Origin: Pseudoalteromonas lipolytica
GTDB lineage: Bacteria > Pseudomonadota > Gammaproteobacteria > Enterobacterales > Alteromonadaceae
DNA: 64,000 nt
Assembly: GCF_001306915.1 (NCBI RefSeq)
Contig: NZ_LJTC01000002.1
Location: 72,108-136,107 of the forward strand
Reading direction: 5' to 3'
Shown here: in pieces, positions 40,073 to 48,904 of the stretch
How the letters are laid out: each line of letters starts with the position of its first letter
How positions within the stretch are numbered: position 1 is the first letter of the stretch
The notes under the pieces: generated by a model
Database searches by the model: none
Seen by the model: the letters and a program-made list of their open reading frames with translations, nothing else
What the model was told of the DNA's origin: nothing
Translations under genes and position numbers: made by a program

Positions 40073-41119
40073 TTAAACTTCTAATGATGACATGTCGATA
40101 ACAAAGCGTGAGGCCATATCACCTTGCTTTAATTTATCGAATGCGTCGTTAATTTGGTCCATTTTGATCATTTCAACTTCTGGCAGAATATTATGTAACG
40201 CACAGAAATCGAGGATCTCTTGGGTTTGCGCTATACCGCCAATTAATGAGCCAGCAACACGGCGACGCCCCATTAATAACGGCACTGAGTTAGACTCAGC
40301 AAGCTCACCTACTTGACCAACCAATACTTGCGTACCATCAATATCTAAAAGCGGAATATACGGCGTAAAGTCGTGTTTTACCGGAATGGTATTAATGATC
40401 ACATCAAATTGATTAGCATGCGCTTGCATGGCATCTTCATCGCTCGATACCAATAAATCTTTTGCGCCATAAGATAAAACCTGCTGTTTTTTCTTATCAC
40501 TGCGGCTAATAGCTGTAACATTTGCGCCCATTGCAGCTGCGATTTTAATTGCCATGTGGCCTAAACCACCTAAACCAATCACACCAACACGACTACCTGG
40601 GCCGACATTCCACGTGCGTAGTGGCGAATACGTTGTGATACCCGCACATAAAATTGGTGCACATTTAGCAAGGTCTAAGCCTTCTGGCACACTTAATACA
40701 AACTCTTCACGCACCACAATGTGCTTTGAATAGCCACCTTGAGTGAGTTCACCACTGATTCGGTCTTGTCCTGAGTAGGTCCCTACCATACCTTCGCGAC
40801 AAAATTGCTCTTCACCGTGATGACACTGGTCACAGCTTAAACAGCTATCAACCATACAACCAACAGCAACATTATCGCCCACTTTGTATTTAGTAACGCC
40901 GCTACCTACTTCAAGCACGCGACCAACAATTTCATGGCCTGGTACCACTGGGTACTGAGTCCAGCCCCAATCGTTTTCTGCTGTATGTAAGTCTGAATGG
41001 CACACGCCACAATATAGAATTTCAATTGATACATCTTCATCACGAAGTGCACGGCGTTCAAAATGATACGGCTCTAATGGTTTTTCAGAATCATGTGCTG
41101 CATAACCGACGGTTTTCAT
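40073..41119 (-). CDS. Zinc-dependent, probably NADP-linked alcohol dehydrogenase (YahK/CAD type)
   Basis: This 348-residue medium-chain dehydrogenase has catalytic zinc ligands in YCGVCHSDLH and VVPGHEIVG. The structural zinc cysteines lie between SCLSCDQC and EEQFC, and the nucleotide fold in GLGGLGHMAIK. The SRSDKKK after the second strand favours NADP. The group reduces a broad range of aldehydes. It diverges from the ATM1-type exporter. Confidence 0.92.
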   Translation of the reverse strand: MKTVGYAAHDSEKPLEPYHFERRALRDEDVSIEILYCGVCHSDLHTAENDWGWTQYPVVPGHEIVGRVLEVGSGVTKYKVGDNVAVGCMVDSCLSCDQCHHGEEQFCREGMVGTYSGQDRISGELTQGGYSKHIVVREEFVLSVPEGLDLAKCAPILCAGITTYSPLRTWNVGPGSRVGVIGLGGLGHMAIKIAAAMGANVTAISRSDKKKQQVLSYGAKDLLVSSDEDAMQAHANQFDVIINTIPVKHDFTPYIPLLDIDGTQVLVGQVGELAESNSVPLLMGRRRVAGSLIGGIAQTQEILDFCALHNILPEVEMIKMDQINDAFDKLKQGDMASRFVIDMSSLEV

Positions 41120-41183
41120 GCTTACTCCTTAATTTTCTTCGTGTTTAACTCATGCAATTAACTAATTTGCTAATGCACTGGTG

Positions 41184-41201
41184 TATACTTCACTCAGTAT
41201 A
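41184..41201. promoter_or_regulatory. Inverted repeat in the ADH / ABC exporter intergenic region
   Basis: TATACT and AGTATA (41184-41189 and 41196-41201) are separated by six bases in the divergent promoter region. It could be an operator; the symmetry is short and no regulator gene is adjacent. Confidence 0.3.
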
Positions 41202-41280
41202 GAGGTAAATTTGCAAAGTTCACTTGCCTAAAACACGAAAGCTTTTGCCTATTTTTATCAAATTGATTCAAGAGAGCCCA

Positions 41281-43071
41281 ATGCGTGGAATGAGCCGCAA
41301 AGAACAGGTAACGAAATCGCCTGATGCAATGAACCTTTCACAAAGCATCAAAACACTTTGGCCCTATTTAATGACCTTTAAAGGCCGCGTTATTTTAGCC
41401 GTCTTAGCGCTTATTGCTGCAAAAGGCGCCACATTGCTGATGCCTTGGGCACTAAAAGAAATAATTGACGCGGTTGATGCGAGTATCAACCCGCTATTAA
41501 GTGTTCCTATTGCCTTACTCATCGCTTATGGTTTGCTGCGCTTTGCCAGTGTATTTTTTGGTGAAGTACGCGATGCATTATTTGGCCGTGTTACAGAGCA
41601 CGCTATGCGCCATATTGGCCTAAAAGTTTTTAAACACTTGCATAGTTTAGAACTTGCTTTTCACCTGGATAGGCAAACAGGTGGTATCAGCCGCGATATA
41701 GAGCGTGGTACAAGTGGCCTCAGCTTTTTAATGCGCTTTTTGATGTTTAACATCGTACCAACCCTATTTGAAATAATCACTGTAGCGATTATTTTTGCGA
41801 CCTTGTTTTCACCGTGGTTTGCACTGGTCACATTAATTGCCGTCACTACTTACATTGCTTTTACTGTGATAGTAACTCAGTGGCGTAACCGATTTATTCG
41901 TGAAGCAAATGCTGCCGATAACAACTCAAACACCCGTGCAATCGACAGCTTACTAAATTACGAAACCGTTAAGTACTTCAACAATGAACAGTATGAAGCG
42001 AGCACCTACGACGGCTTTTTAGCTAAATGGGAGCAAGCGAGGCTTAAAAATCGTTTATCGTTACTGGCACTTAATTCAGGGCAAGCACTTATCATCGCCG
42101 CGGCTATAACAGCGCTAATGTGGCTCGGTGCCAGCTCAGTGGTCAATAAAGAGCTGACAATAGGTGAGCTTGTGATGATCAATGCTTATATGATCCAGTT
42201 ATTTTTACCACTTAACTTTTTAGGTTTTGTTTATCGTGAGATACGCCGTGCGCTGACCGACCTTGAAAATATGCTGGGGCTGTTAAATCGCAAAGCCGCC
42301 ATTTGTGATGTCAAAGATGCAAAACCATTAAAAGCAACTAAAGCAGCTATTCGATTTGAAAATGTGTCGTTTAGTTACGACAAACAAAGGCCAATTTTAA
42401 ATAACTTAAGCTTTGAGGTTACTTCTGGCAGCAAAGTGGCGATTGTGGGTGCCAGTGGCGCAGGTAAAAGCACTCTAAGCCGCCTGCTCTACCGTTTTTA
42501 TGATGTGGATGCGGGTAAAATTTATATCGATGAGCAAGCAATCAACACAGTGGCACTTGAAAGTTTGCGCCAAGCAATTGCCATCGTACCGCAAGATACC
42601 GTGCTATTTAACACCAGCATTCGCGAAAACATCGCTTACGGAAATCCAACGGCAAGCGAAGATGAAATTGATAAAGCCATAAGCCTTGCCCATTTAGATG
42701 GATTTATTGCCAGCCTAGATAAAGGCGATAAAACCCTTGTTGGTGAGCGCGGTTTAAAAGTGTCGGGCGGTGAAAAGCAGCGCATTGCAATTGCTAGAGC
42801 CATTTTAAAAGGTTCACCCATTTTATTATTTGATGAGGCAACATCGGCGCTAGATTCGCATTCAGAGCAAGCCATTCTCAGCGCGATGCGTGAAGTCGCA
42901 CAAAGTCATACCAGCTTGGTTATTGCACATCGTTTATCAACAATTACTGACGCAGACAAAATTATTGTTATGAAACAAGGACAGGTTGTTGAGCAAGGTC
43001 AGCACCATCAACTGCTTGCAGCGAATGGTGAATACGCACGAATGTGGCAGTTACAGCAAAGCGAAGAATAA
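41281..43071 (+). CDS. ATM1/HMT1-type ABC exporter (fused permease-ATPase)
   Basis: This roughly 596-residue half-transporter has a six-helix membrane domain (about residues 30-325). The ABC domain has Walker A GASGAGKSTLSR, signature LKVSGGEKQRIAIARAIL and Walker B PILLFDEATSALDS. The segments FHLDRQTGGISRDIERGT and ALNSGQALIIAAAITALMW are typical of the ATM1 group. Members export glutathione-linked sulfur or metal compounds. The frame continues upstream to a TTG at 41224; the ATG at 41281, with AAGAGAG upstream, is the more likely start. Confidence 0.88.
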   Translation: MRGMSRKEQVTKSPDAMNLSQSIKTLWPYLMTFKGRVILAVLALIAAKGATLLMPWALKEIIDAVDASINPLLSVPIALLIAYGLLRFASVFFGEVRDALFGRVTEHAMRHIGLKVFKHLHSLELAFHLDRQTGGISRDIERGTSGLSFLMRFLMFNIVPTLFEIITVAIIFATLFSPWFALVTLIAVTTYIAFTVIVTQWRNRFIREANAADNNSNTRAIDSLLNYETVKYFNNEQYEASTYDGFLAKWEQARLKNRLSLLALNSGQALIIAAAITALMWLGASSVVNKELTIGELVMINAYMIQLFLPLNFLGFVYREIRRALTDLENMLGLLNRKAAICDVKDAKPLKATKAAIRFENVSFSYDKQRPILNNLSFEVTSGSKVAIVGASGAGKSTLSRLLYRFYDVDAGKIYIDEQAINTVALESLRQAIAIVPQDTVLFNTSIRENIAYGNPTASEDEIDKAISLAHLDGFIASLDKGDKTLVGERGLKVSGGEKQRIAIARAILKGSPILLFDEATSALDSHSEQAILSAMREVAQSHTSLVIAHRLSTITDADKIIVMKQGQVVEQGQHHQLLAANGEYARMWQLQQSEE

Positions 43072-43145
43072 ACACTGTTCACTAGTAGGTTAAATGATTA
43101 GAATAACCGCTTTATTTTTATCTATAACAAAAAGGCAACACGCAG

Positions 43146-43859
43146 ATGGGCAGAGCTTATCAAAACAAAAAAGACTCAATGGCAAAAACTGCGGGTGCAA
43201 AAACCAAAGTTTATTCAAAGTACGGAAAAGAAATTTATATCTGCGCTAAGAATGGTGGTGTTGATCCCGATGGCAACTTAGCGCTTCGTCGCTTAATTGA
43301 GCGTGCAAAGAAAGACCAAGTACCTACGCATGTAATTGAGCGTGCAATCGATAAAGCCAAAGGCGGTGGCGGCGAAGATTATGTAGCAACTCGCTATGAA
43401 GGTTACGGCCCGGGTAACTGTATGATCATTGTTGACTGTTTAACCGACAACAACAAACGTACATTCGCTGACGTACGTGTTTGTTTTACTAAAGCAAATG
43501 CAAAAATTGGCGCGCAAAACTTAGTATCACACTTATTTGATCACCTCGCTATTTTTGTCTTTGATGGTGATGATGACGAAGCTGTTTTAGAAGCGCTAAT
43601 GATGGCTGATGTAGATGTAACGGATGTAGAAGTTGAAGACGGTAAAGTGACGGTATTCGCGCCACACACTGAATACAACAACACCCGTACAGCACTTGAA
43701 GAAATGGGAGTTACTGATTTCCACGAAGATCTAATTGCTTTTGTGCCGCAAGTAGAAGCACCCATTGAAGGTGAAGACGTTGAAGTCATGGAACGCTTTT
43801 TAGCCATGCTAGAAGACTGTGACGACGTACAAAACGTTTACCATAACGCACAGTTTTAA
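43146..43859 (+). CDS. yeeN: YebC/PmpR family protein, YeeN type
   Basis: This 237-residue protein of the TACO1/YebC family has the start [20 protein letters not shown] and the core [20 protein letters not shown], followed by [20 protein letters not shown]. The start is that of YeeN rather than YebC (which reads AGHSKWANIKHRK). Family members act as regulators, and recent work links them to translation of difficult sequences. It ends at a terminator. Confidence 0.9.
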   Translation: MGRAYQNKKDSMAKTAGAKTKVYSKYGKEIYICAKNGGVDPDGNLALRRLIERAKKDQVPTHVIERAIDKAKGGGGEDYVATRYEGYGPGNCMIIVDCLTDNNKRTFADVRVCFTKANAKIGAQNLVSHLFDHLAIFVFDGDDDEAVLEALMMADVDVTDVEVEDGKVTVFAPHTEYNNTRTALEEMGVTDFHEDLIAFVPQVEAPIEGEDVEVMERFLAMLEDCDDVQNVYHNAQF

Positions 43860-43862
43860 TTA

Positions 43863-43887
43863 AAAAGGCCAACCAAGTTGGCCTTTT
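43863..43887 (+). terminator. Intrinsic terminator of yeeN
   Basis: The stem AAAAGGCCAAC/GTTGGCCTTTT (43863-43873 with 43877-43887) has a 3-base loop and lies right after the stop codon. Confidence 0.85.
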
Positions 43888-43912
43888 ACCTTTTAGCCCA
43901 AAGGAATCAACA

Positions 43913-45187
43913 TTGAATACCCTCGAAGAGTTAAAAGCCGGTTCTCTACAAGGTTGTACACGGCTTCAGCTTGTTGCAAAACTAACCGAATTGCCAAAAG
44001 AAATTTATACTCTAGCCGATACGTTAGAAATCCTCGATTTATCTAATAACCAGCTAAGTGATTTACCTGACGATTTTTACAAATTAAAAAATCTCAAACG
44101 GCTGTTTTTATCATTTAATCAGTTTAAACATATTCCAGACGTGCTAAGAGAATGCCCTAACTTAATCATGGTGGCATTTAAAGGTAATCAAATTACTGAA
44201 TTTAAAGCACACTGTTTGCCAACGCAGATTGAATGGCTGATCTTAACGGATAATCAAATCCCCGCTTTACCTGATTCATTTGGTGAGTACAGCAAGCTGA
44301 AAAAGCTCGCACTGGCAGGTAATCAGTTAACTCATTTGCCAGCTTCAATGGCTAATTGTAACGAGCTTGAGCTAATACGTTTAAGTGCCAATAAGCTTAC
44401 AAAAGTTGAAGATTGGCTTTTCGCTTTACCGAAACTTGCTTGGCTTGCCTTCTCTGGTAACGATTTAAATCGCTCAACTAGCTTACACTGTGAGCAGTTT
44501 AGCAAAATCACACTGGATGAAATCGAAGTTAAAAAGCAGATTGGCCAAGGTGCGTCTGGGGTTATTCATTTGGCCAATTGGCATCAACGTCCTGTTGCCC
44601 TTAAGTTATTTAAAGGCGAGATCACCAGTGATGGCTATCCACTCGATGAGCTAAATTGTTGTTTAAAAGCCAGTGAGCATCCAAATCTCATTAAAGCATT
44701 GGGCTATGTCGATGAAGAGAAACAACTTGGTTTAGTGATGGAGCTTATCAGTAAAGAGTTTACGAATCTTGGTTTGCCACCCTCCCTTGCAAGCTGTACC
44801 CGTGATACCTTCGAAGACAACTGCCAGTACGCGGCAGAAATGGTGCTAAAAATCGTCAAGCAAATGGCAAGTACCCTCGCTCATTTGCATCAAAAGCAAG
44901 TAAGCCATGGTGACATTTATGCCCATAACAGCATGATCAATTCACAGGGCGAGTTATTATTTGGTGACTTTGGTGCAGCAACCGACTTATCCATGCTGAC
45001 GCCTGATCAACAGCAGCGATTAGAAAGCATTGAAGTACGCGCCCTTGGTTATTTCATCGATGATTTACTGACTGTAGTCACTGAACAAAACGACATTACT
45101 AAGATGCTTTCTGACATCGCTCAAGAGTGCTTGGTACTAAACTCAGACAAACGCCCTCGCCTTTCTGAGCTAGTTTCGCGATTATGA
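43913..45187 (+). CDS. Leucine-rich repeat protein kinase
   Basis: This 424-residue cytosolic protein has leucine-rich repeats at residues about 35-185 (LDLSNNQLSDLPDDF, LALAGNQLTHLPASM). A protein-kinase domain covers about 203-424. The kinase shows glycine loop GQGASGVIHL (211-220), Lys231 in VALKLFK, catalytic loop SHGDIYAHN (H332, D334, N339) and DFG at 352-354, so it should be active. Arg before the catalytic Asp is replaced by Gly. The start is TTG with AAGGAA six bases upstream. Target and partner are unknown. Confidence 0.85.
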   Translation: MNTLEELKAGSLQGCTRLQLVAKLTELPKEIYTLADTLEILDLSNNQLSDLPDDFYKLKNLKRLFLSFNQFKHIPDVLRECPNLIMVAFKGNQITEFKAHCLPTQIEWLILTDNQIPALPDSFGEYSKLKKLALAGNQLTHLPASMANCNELELIRLSANKLTKVEDWLFALPKLAWLAFSGNDLNRSTSLHCEQFSKITLDEIEVKKQIGQGASGVIHLANWHQRPVALKLFKGEITSDGYPLDELNCCLKASEHPNLIKALGYVDEEKQLGLVMELISKEFTNLGLPPSLASCTRDTFEDNCQYAAEMVLKIVKQMASTLAHLHQKQVSHGDIYAHNSMINSQGELLFGDFGAATDLSMLTPDQQQRLESIEVRALGYFIDDLLTVVTEQNDITKMLSDIAQECLVLNSDKRPRLSELVSRL

Positions 45188-45202
45188 GTGTAGTGTAATT
45201 AT

Positions 45203-45229
45203 AAATAAAGCCTCTGTGAGGCTTTATTT
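45203..45229. terminator. Bidirectional terminator between the LRR-kinase and desaturase-family genes
   Basis: The 12-bp stem AAATAAAGCCTC/GAGGCTTTATTT (45203-45214 with 45218-45229) has a TGT loop and sits between convergent genes. Confidence 0.8.
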
Positions 45230-46345
45230 TTGCTTTTTAAACGGGAACACCTGCTGCTTTAACATACCTTCGGGCATGTAATCGCCAACCACACCATAAT
45301 TATCGGGCCACTCTGCTTGACCTTTGACAGCAGTGCCAAATAGATAATCTAAAAAAGAAAAATGCGCAGCATAGTTACGGTCAATGGCCGCTTTATCAGA
45401 TGAATGATGCCAATGATGAAACTGAGGCGTAACGAGCACGTACTTTAACCATCCAAATTTTACCCGAACATTAGCGTGGTTAAACACAGCCTGAAAGCCA
45501 ACAATAATGACATAGAGGCTAATGACATCCGATGGAAAGCCGAGCACAAAAATTGGCGTAAGCACTAAGCTGCGCGTCACGAGTATTTCTAAAATATGTT
45601 GACGAGAGCCAGCAAGCCAATCCATCTCTTTTGCACTGTGATGCACGGCATGAAAACGCCAAAGCAGGGGCACTTCGTGATAAGCCCTATGCACAAAGTA
45701 CTGCATTAAATCAGCCACTAAAATGATTAAAAATAATTGGAGTAAAAATGGCAGTTGAATAATAAAGCCTTGCACTGTATCAGACACAGCCCAGCCAAAA
45801 GCATGATGCACGAACTGATTGGTTGCCAGCAACACAAAACCAATAATTAAGTGATTAACAAAGAAATGATTTAAATCACCCTGCCACTCAGAGCGGAGAA
45901 TTTTTTGTTCTTTACGGTGCGGCAGTAGCTTCTCAATTAGAATAAAAATCAGTGTGGAGCCAAGTAAGTCAAGAATGAACCAATCCAGCCCCAAGTACGG
46001 CGTATTATCTTTAAAGTCGCCCACTTCAACATTCGGACCGCCAAATGCAATTGCCACAACTATAAATACCCAAGCCGTTGCACCCAGCCGTTTATTAGTA
46101 TTACGAACAAAATTCAAAAGCCCTAAACTGCCCGAAATAATTAATGCCACAAACATTAGCTGACGTAAAAACTCAACACTGTAGTTTTGCCTGAGCTCTG
46201 GGGTCGTTAAGTACTCTGGAAAATGAAAAGCTAATACCCCTAAACAGGATAATACCGCTAAGAAGCAAGCAATATAACCACTGATATTGCCCTCACCCAC
46301 TTGAAACTGCTCAGCTCTAAATAGCCGATGATAAAGACGTGTCAT
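45224..46345 (-). CDS. Sterol desaturase / fatty acid hydroxylase family membrane protein
   Basis: This 373-residue diiron membrane enzyme has histidine boxes HRAYH, HAVHHSAKEM and FHHWHHSSDK, followed by RNYAAHFSFLDYLFGTA. Eight or so hydrophobic segments surround them. The family hydroxylates or desaturates lipids; the substrate here is unknown. The ATG at 46345 with GGAT nine bases upstream is preferred over the ATG five codons earlier. Confidence 0.87.
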   Translation of the reverse strand: MTRLYHRLFRAEQFQVGEGNISGYIACFLAVLSCLGVLAFHFPEYLTTPELRQNYSVEFLRQLMFVALIISGSLGLLNFVRNTNKRLGATAWVFIVVAIAFGGPNVEVGDFKDNTPYLGLDWFILDLLGSTLIFILIEKLLPHRKEQKILRSEWQGDLNHFFVNHLIIGFVLLATNQFVHHAFGWAVSDTVQGFIIQLPFLLQLFLIILVADLMQYFVHRAYHEVPLLWRFHAVHHSAKEMDWLAGSRQHILEILVTRSLVLTPIFVLGFPSDVISLYVIIVGFQAVFNHANVRVKFGWLKYVLVTPQFHHWHHSSDKAAIDRNYAAHFSFLDYLFGTAVKGQAEWPDNYGVVGDYMPEGMLKQQVFPFKKQK

Positions 46346-46563
46346 GATATAAAAATCCATTTATCAATTTTTCGCAGCATAACACAGAAGAATTTAGGAA
46401 CAAATATTGTAAAGTAAGACATTATAAAGCAGCGTGAATGTTTGCTAGCAATTATCGATAGAATCAAATGTAAGTAGCCAACTAAAATACAAAAGAATCC
46501 TCATTGACTTTAAATGAGGAACAAACTAACCTGCACAAGTAAATTATTTTTAAAGGAATAAAA

Positions 46564-46890
46564 ATGTCTACTTTCTCAATAAATAACCTACCATACGATT
46601 TACCAAACAATTCTGCTGATCAGCTAAGAGTATTAGCAACAATCATTGAAGTACCATACTCGCTAGTAATTAAATGGCCAGTTGGCTTAAAAATTCAAAC
46701 TTTAGTTGGTTAGGTAATCTACAAAAAATTAATCCAAAAAGTTTCCAAGATGACCTAGATGGTAAAACTGGAATTATATTTTTTAACGATTATTGGCAAC
46801 GAGGCAGTGAGTGAGTCAGTTACTAACCGTAGTGGAGACCACATCGATCTTTGGAATGAAGATCAAATTTGGTTTTGGGGGATTAAATAA
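46564..46890 (+). pseudogene. Decayed type VI secretion amidase effector (Tae4-like)
   Basis: The gene has a good ribosome site (AAAGGA before ATG at 46564), but the first frame stops at 46711. Similarity to Tae4 amidases is spread over two frames. Frame of 46674: SWLKNSNFSWLG and DGKTGIIFFNDYWQRGSE, stop at 46812. Frame of 46801: SVTNRSGDHIDLWNED and IWFWGIK, stop at 46888. The second frame switch is explained by a tandem GTGA duplication at about 46807-46814. The His and Asp of the active site remain (GDHIDLW), but the Cys motif near the N-terminus and about 30 residues before the IWFW end are missing. Tae4 cleaves peptidoglycan peptide links. Confidence 0.65.
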
Positions 46891-46892
46891 CT

Positions 46893-47132
46893 ATGTCAAA
46901 GGCTAAGTCATATCTTTTGAATATAAGCCTTATTCTAGTTAGCGCATTCGCGAATTTCATGTTGTTTTTAGAAGCTTATAAGAAACTCTCTATTCCATTT
47001 ATGAATGAAGAACAAAGAGTAGAAAATGCTCCTTTGCTTTTTATTTATGTACTTCCTTCATTTATATTTCTTTCAGTTATAGTTTTATTCCTATATAAAA
47101 AGTTACTCAAAAATCAGAAAAATAACGCATAA
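46893..47132 (+). CDS. Small two-helix membrane protein, possible immunity partner
   Basis: This 79-residue protein has two membrane segments (about residues 8-27 and 47-67), an outward loop IPFMNEEQRVENAPLL and a basic end KKLLKNQKNNA. It starts two bases after the stop of the Tae4-like relic, the usual position of an immunity gene. It does not resemble the soluble periplasmic Tai4 family, so an immunity role is only inferred from position. Confidence 0.55.
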   Translation: MSKAKSYLLNISLILVSAFANFMLFLEAYKKLSIPFMNEEQRVENAPLLFIYVLPSFIFLSVIVLFLYKKLLKNQKNNA

Positions 47133-47170
47133 AAATGAAGCTGACATTTAAGGCGTATTTTTTAAAACCA

Positions 47171-47195
47171 AAAAAGCCACGATAAACGTGGCTTT
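47171..47195 (-). terminator. Intrinsic terminator of the edd-eda-gap operon
   Basis: The stem AAAGCCACG/CGTGGCTTT (47173-47181 with 47187-47195) is followed on the minus strand by TTTTTTGGTTTT. Confidence 0.85.
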
Positions 47196-47226
47196 GTTGG
47201 ATAAAGCTTAAACTTTTACTGTTCTA

Positions 47227-48231
47227 TTATAAGAACTGACCTAGCGCTTTAACTTGGTCTAACATGCGGTTTGAGAAACCCCACTCGTTGTCGTACCAAG
47301 CCATCACTTTAACAAGCTTACCATCTACTTTAGTTTGGGTAGAATCGAAGATTGAAGACGCAGGATTGTGGTTAAAGTCGATAGAAACAAGCGGTAGTTC
47401 GTTATACTCAAGAATACCTTGCATTGCACCTTCTGATGCTGCTTTAACGACTTCGTTGATTTCTGCTGCAGTTGTTTCACGCTTAGCAACAAACGTTAAG
47501 TCTACTAAAGAAACGTTGATTGTTGGTACACGTACTGCCATGCCGTCAAGTTTACCCGCAAGTTCAGGAAGTACTAAACCAACAGCTTTAGCTGCACCTG
47601 TTTTCGTTGGGATCATTGACTGAGTTGCACTACGTGCACGGTATAAGTCTGGGTGATAAACGTCAGATAAGTTTTGGTCGTTTGTGTAAGCATGAATTGT
47701 TGTCATGCTACCTTGCTCGATACCGACTGTGTCGTTGATTGCTTTTGCAATTGGCGCTAAACAGTTTGTTGTACAAGATGCATTTGAAATGATGTTACTG
47801 TCAGCGTTTAATACTTCGCTGTTAACACCATGAACAACTGTTGCATCCATGTCCGTGCCTGGTGCAGAAACGATTACTTTTTTAGCACCCGCTTCAATGT
47901 GTTTAGCCGCTGCGTCACGTGACGTGAATAAACCAGTACATTCTAAAACGATATCTACGTTTAGTGCTTTCCAAGGTAAGTTTGCAGGATCACGCTCTTG
48001 CGTAAGGGTAATTTCGTCATTACCAATTAGCATAGTGTTTTCAGCAAGTGTTACTTTTTGAGAAAATTGACCGTGTACTGAGTCAAATTGAGTTAAATGC
48101 GCGTTAACATTTGCTGGTGCTAAATCGTTGATTGCAACGATTTTGATTTCGTTGTTTTGAGCTGACTCATAAAGGGCACGTAATACATTACGACCGATAC
48201 GTCCATAGCCATTAATTGCAACATTAATCAT
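47227..48231 (-). CDS. gap: Glyceraldehyde-3-phosphate dehydrogenase (type I)
   Basis: This 334-residue GAPDH has NAD-binding [14 protein letters not shown] at the start, active-site Cys153 in [12 protein letters not shown], and C-terminal [17 protein letters not shown]. It follows eda by about 18 bases, so in this operon it oxidises the glyceraldehyde-3-phosphate released by the KDPG aldolase. Nearby Asp39 (AINDLAP) fits NAD preference; this is family knowledge. Confidence 0.93.
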   Translation of the reverse strand: MINVAINGYGRIGRNVLRALYESAQNNEIKIVAINDLAPANVNAHLTQFDSVHGQFSQKVTLAENTMLIGNDEITLTQERDPANLPWKALNVDIVLECTGLFTSRDAAAKHIEAGAKKVIVSAPGTDMDATVVHGVNSEVLNADSNIISNASCTTNCLAPIAKAINDTVGIEQGSMTTIHAYTNDQNLSDVYHPDLYRARSATQSMIPTKTGAAKAVGLVLPELAGKLDGMAVRVPTINVSLVDLTFVAKRETTAAEINEVVKAASEGAMQGILEYNELPLVSIDFNHNPASSIFDSTQTKVDGKLVKVMAWYDNEWGFSNRMLDQVKALGQFL

Positions 48232-48249
48232 TCTAATATCTCCCGTTAA

Positions 48250-48870
48250 TTATTTTACTTCACTTGCTTGGCGAGCAAGCGCTTCAATGGCTTGCCAGTC
48301 TTTGTTTTCAATAAGTTGTTTATCTAGCATCCAAGTACCACCTACACAGATTACATTTTTAAGTGCCAGGTAATTAGGTGCTGTTTCAAGGCTAATACCG
48401 CCTGTAGGGCAAAATGTTACTTGTGGTAAAGGACCACCAATTGATTTCAGCATTGCTGTGCCACCCGCTGCTTCTGCAGGGAAGAACTTTAAGAACTTAA
48501 AGCCATGGCTTGCTAATTTCATTACTTCACTTGGTGTTGCTGCACCTGGTAAAAATGGAATATCAGTGTCTTTAGCCAGTGCTAATAATTCGTCGTTTAC
48601 ACCTGGGCTAACCATGAAGTCAGCACCGGCTTCAACAGATGCATTAAATGTCGCTTTATCAACCACGGTACCTGTGCCAACGTATGCTTCTGGTACGGCT
48701 TCTTTCATTAGCTTTACAGCTTCTGCCGCAATCGGCGTACGTAAAGTAATTTCTAGTGCTTTTAAGCCACCGTTATAAAGCGCACGTGCAAGGGGTGCTG
48801 CATCTTCAAGTTTTTCGATAACAACAACCGGTACCACAGGTGCCGATGATAAAATTTTCTCAATGCTCAT
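48250..48870 (-). CDS. eda: 2-keto-3-deoxy-6-phosphogluconate aldolase
   Basis: This 206-residue TIM-barrel aldolase splits KDPG into pyruvate and glyceraldehyde-3-phosphate. The catalytic Glu40 (LEITLRTP) and Schiff-base Lys128 (FKFLKFFPAE) are in place. Its middle position in edd-eda-gap makes the operon a full lower Entner-Doudoroff branch. Confidence 0.95.
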   Translation of the reverse strand: MSIEKILSSAPVVPVVVIEKLEDAAPLARALYNGGLKALEITLRTPIAAEAVKLMKEAVPEAYVGTGTVVDKATFNASVEAGADFMVSPGVNDELLALAKDTDIPFLPGAATPSEVMKLASHGFKFLKFFPAEAAGGTAMLKSIGGPLPQVTFCPTGGISLETAPNYLALKNVICVGGTWMLDKQLIENKDWQAIEALARQASEVK

Positions 48871-48904
48871 TGTTTGTTCCTCATAGCCCAGTAACGGCGT
48901 ATTA

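Noticed and set aside
46361-47226. A full type VI secretion or toxin island around the Tae4-like relic
   Set aside because: Only the relic and one small membrane gene are present; flanking genes are metabolic and there is no vgrG, hcp or mobile element.
47264-47623. A 119-codon open frame antisense to gap
   Set aside because: Codon-bias shadow of the strongly conserved gap gene.
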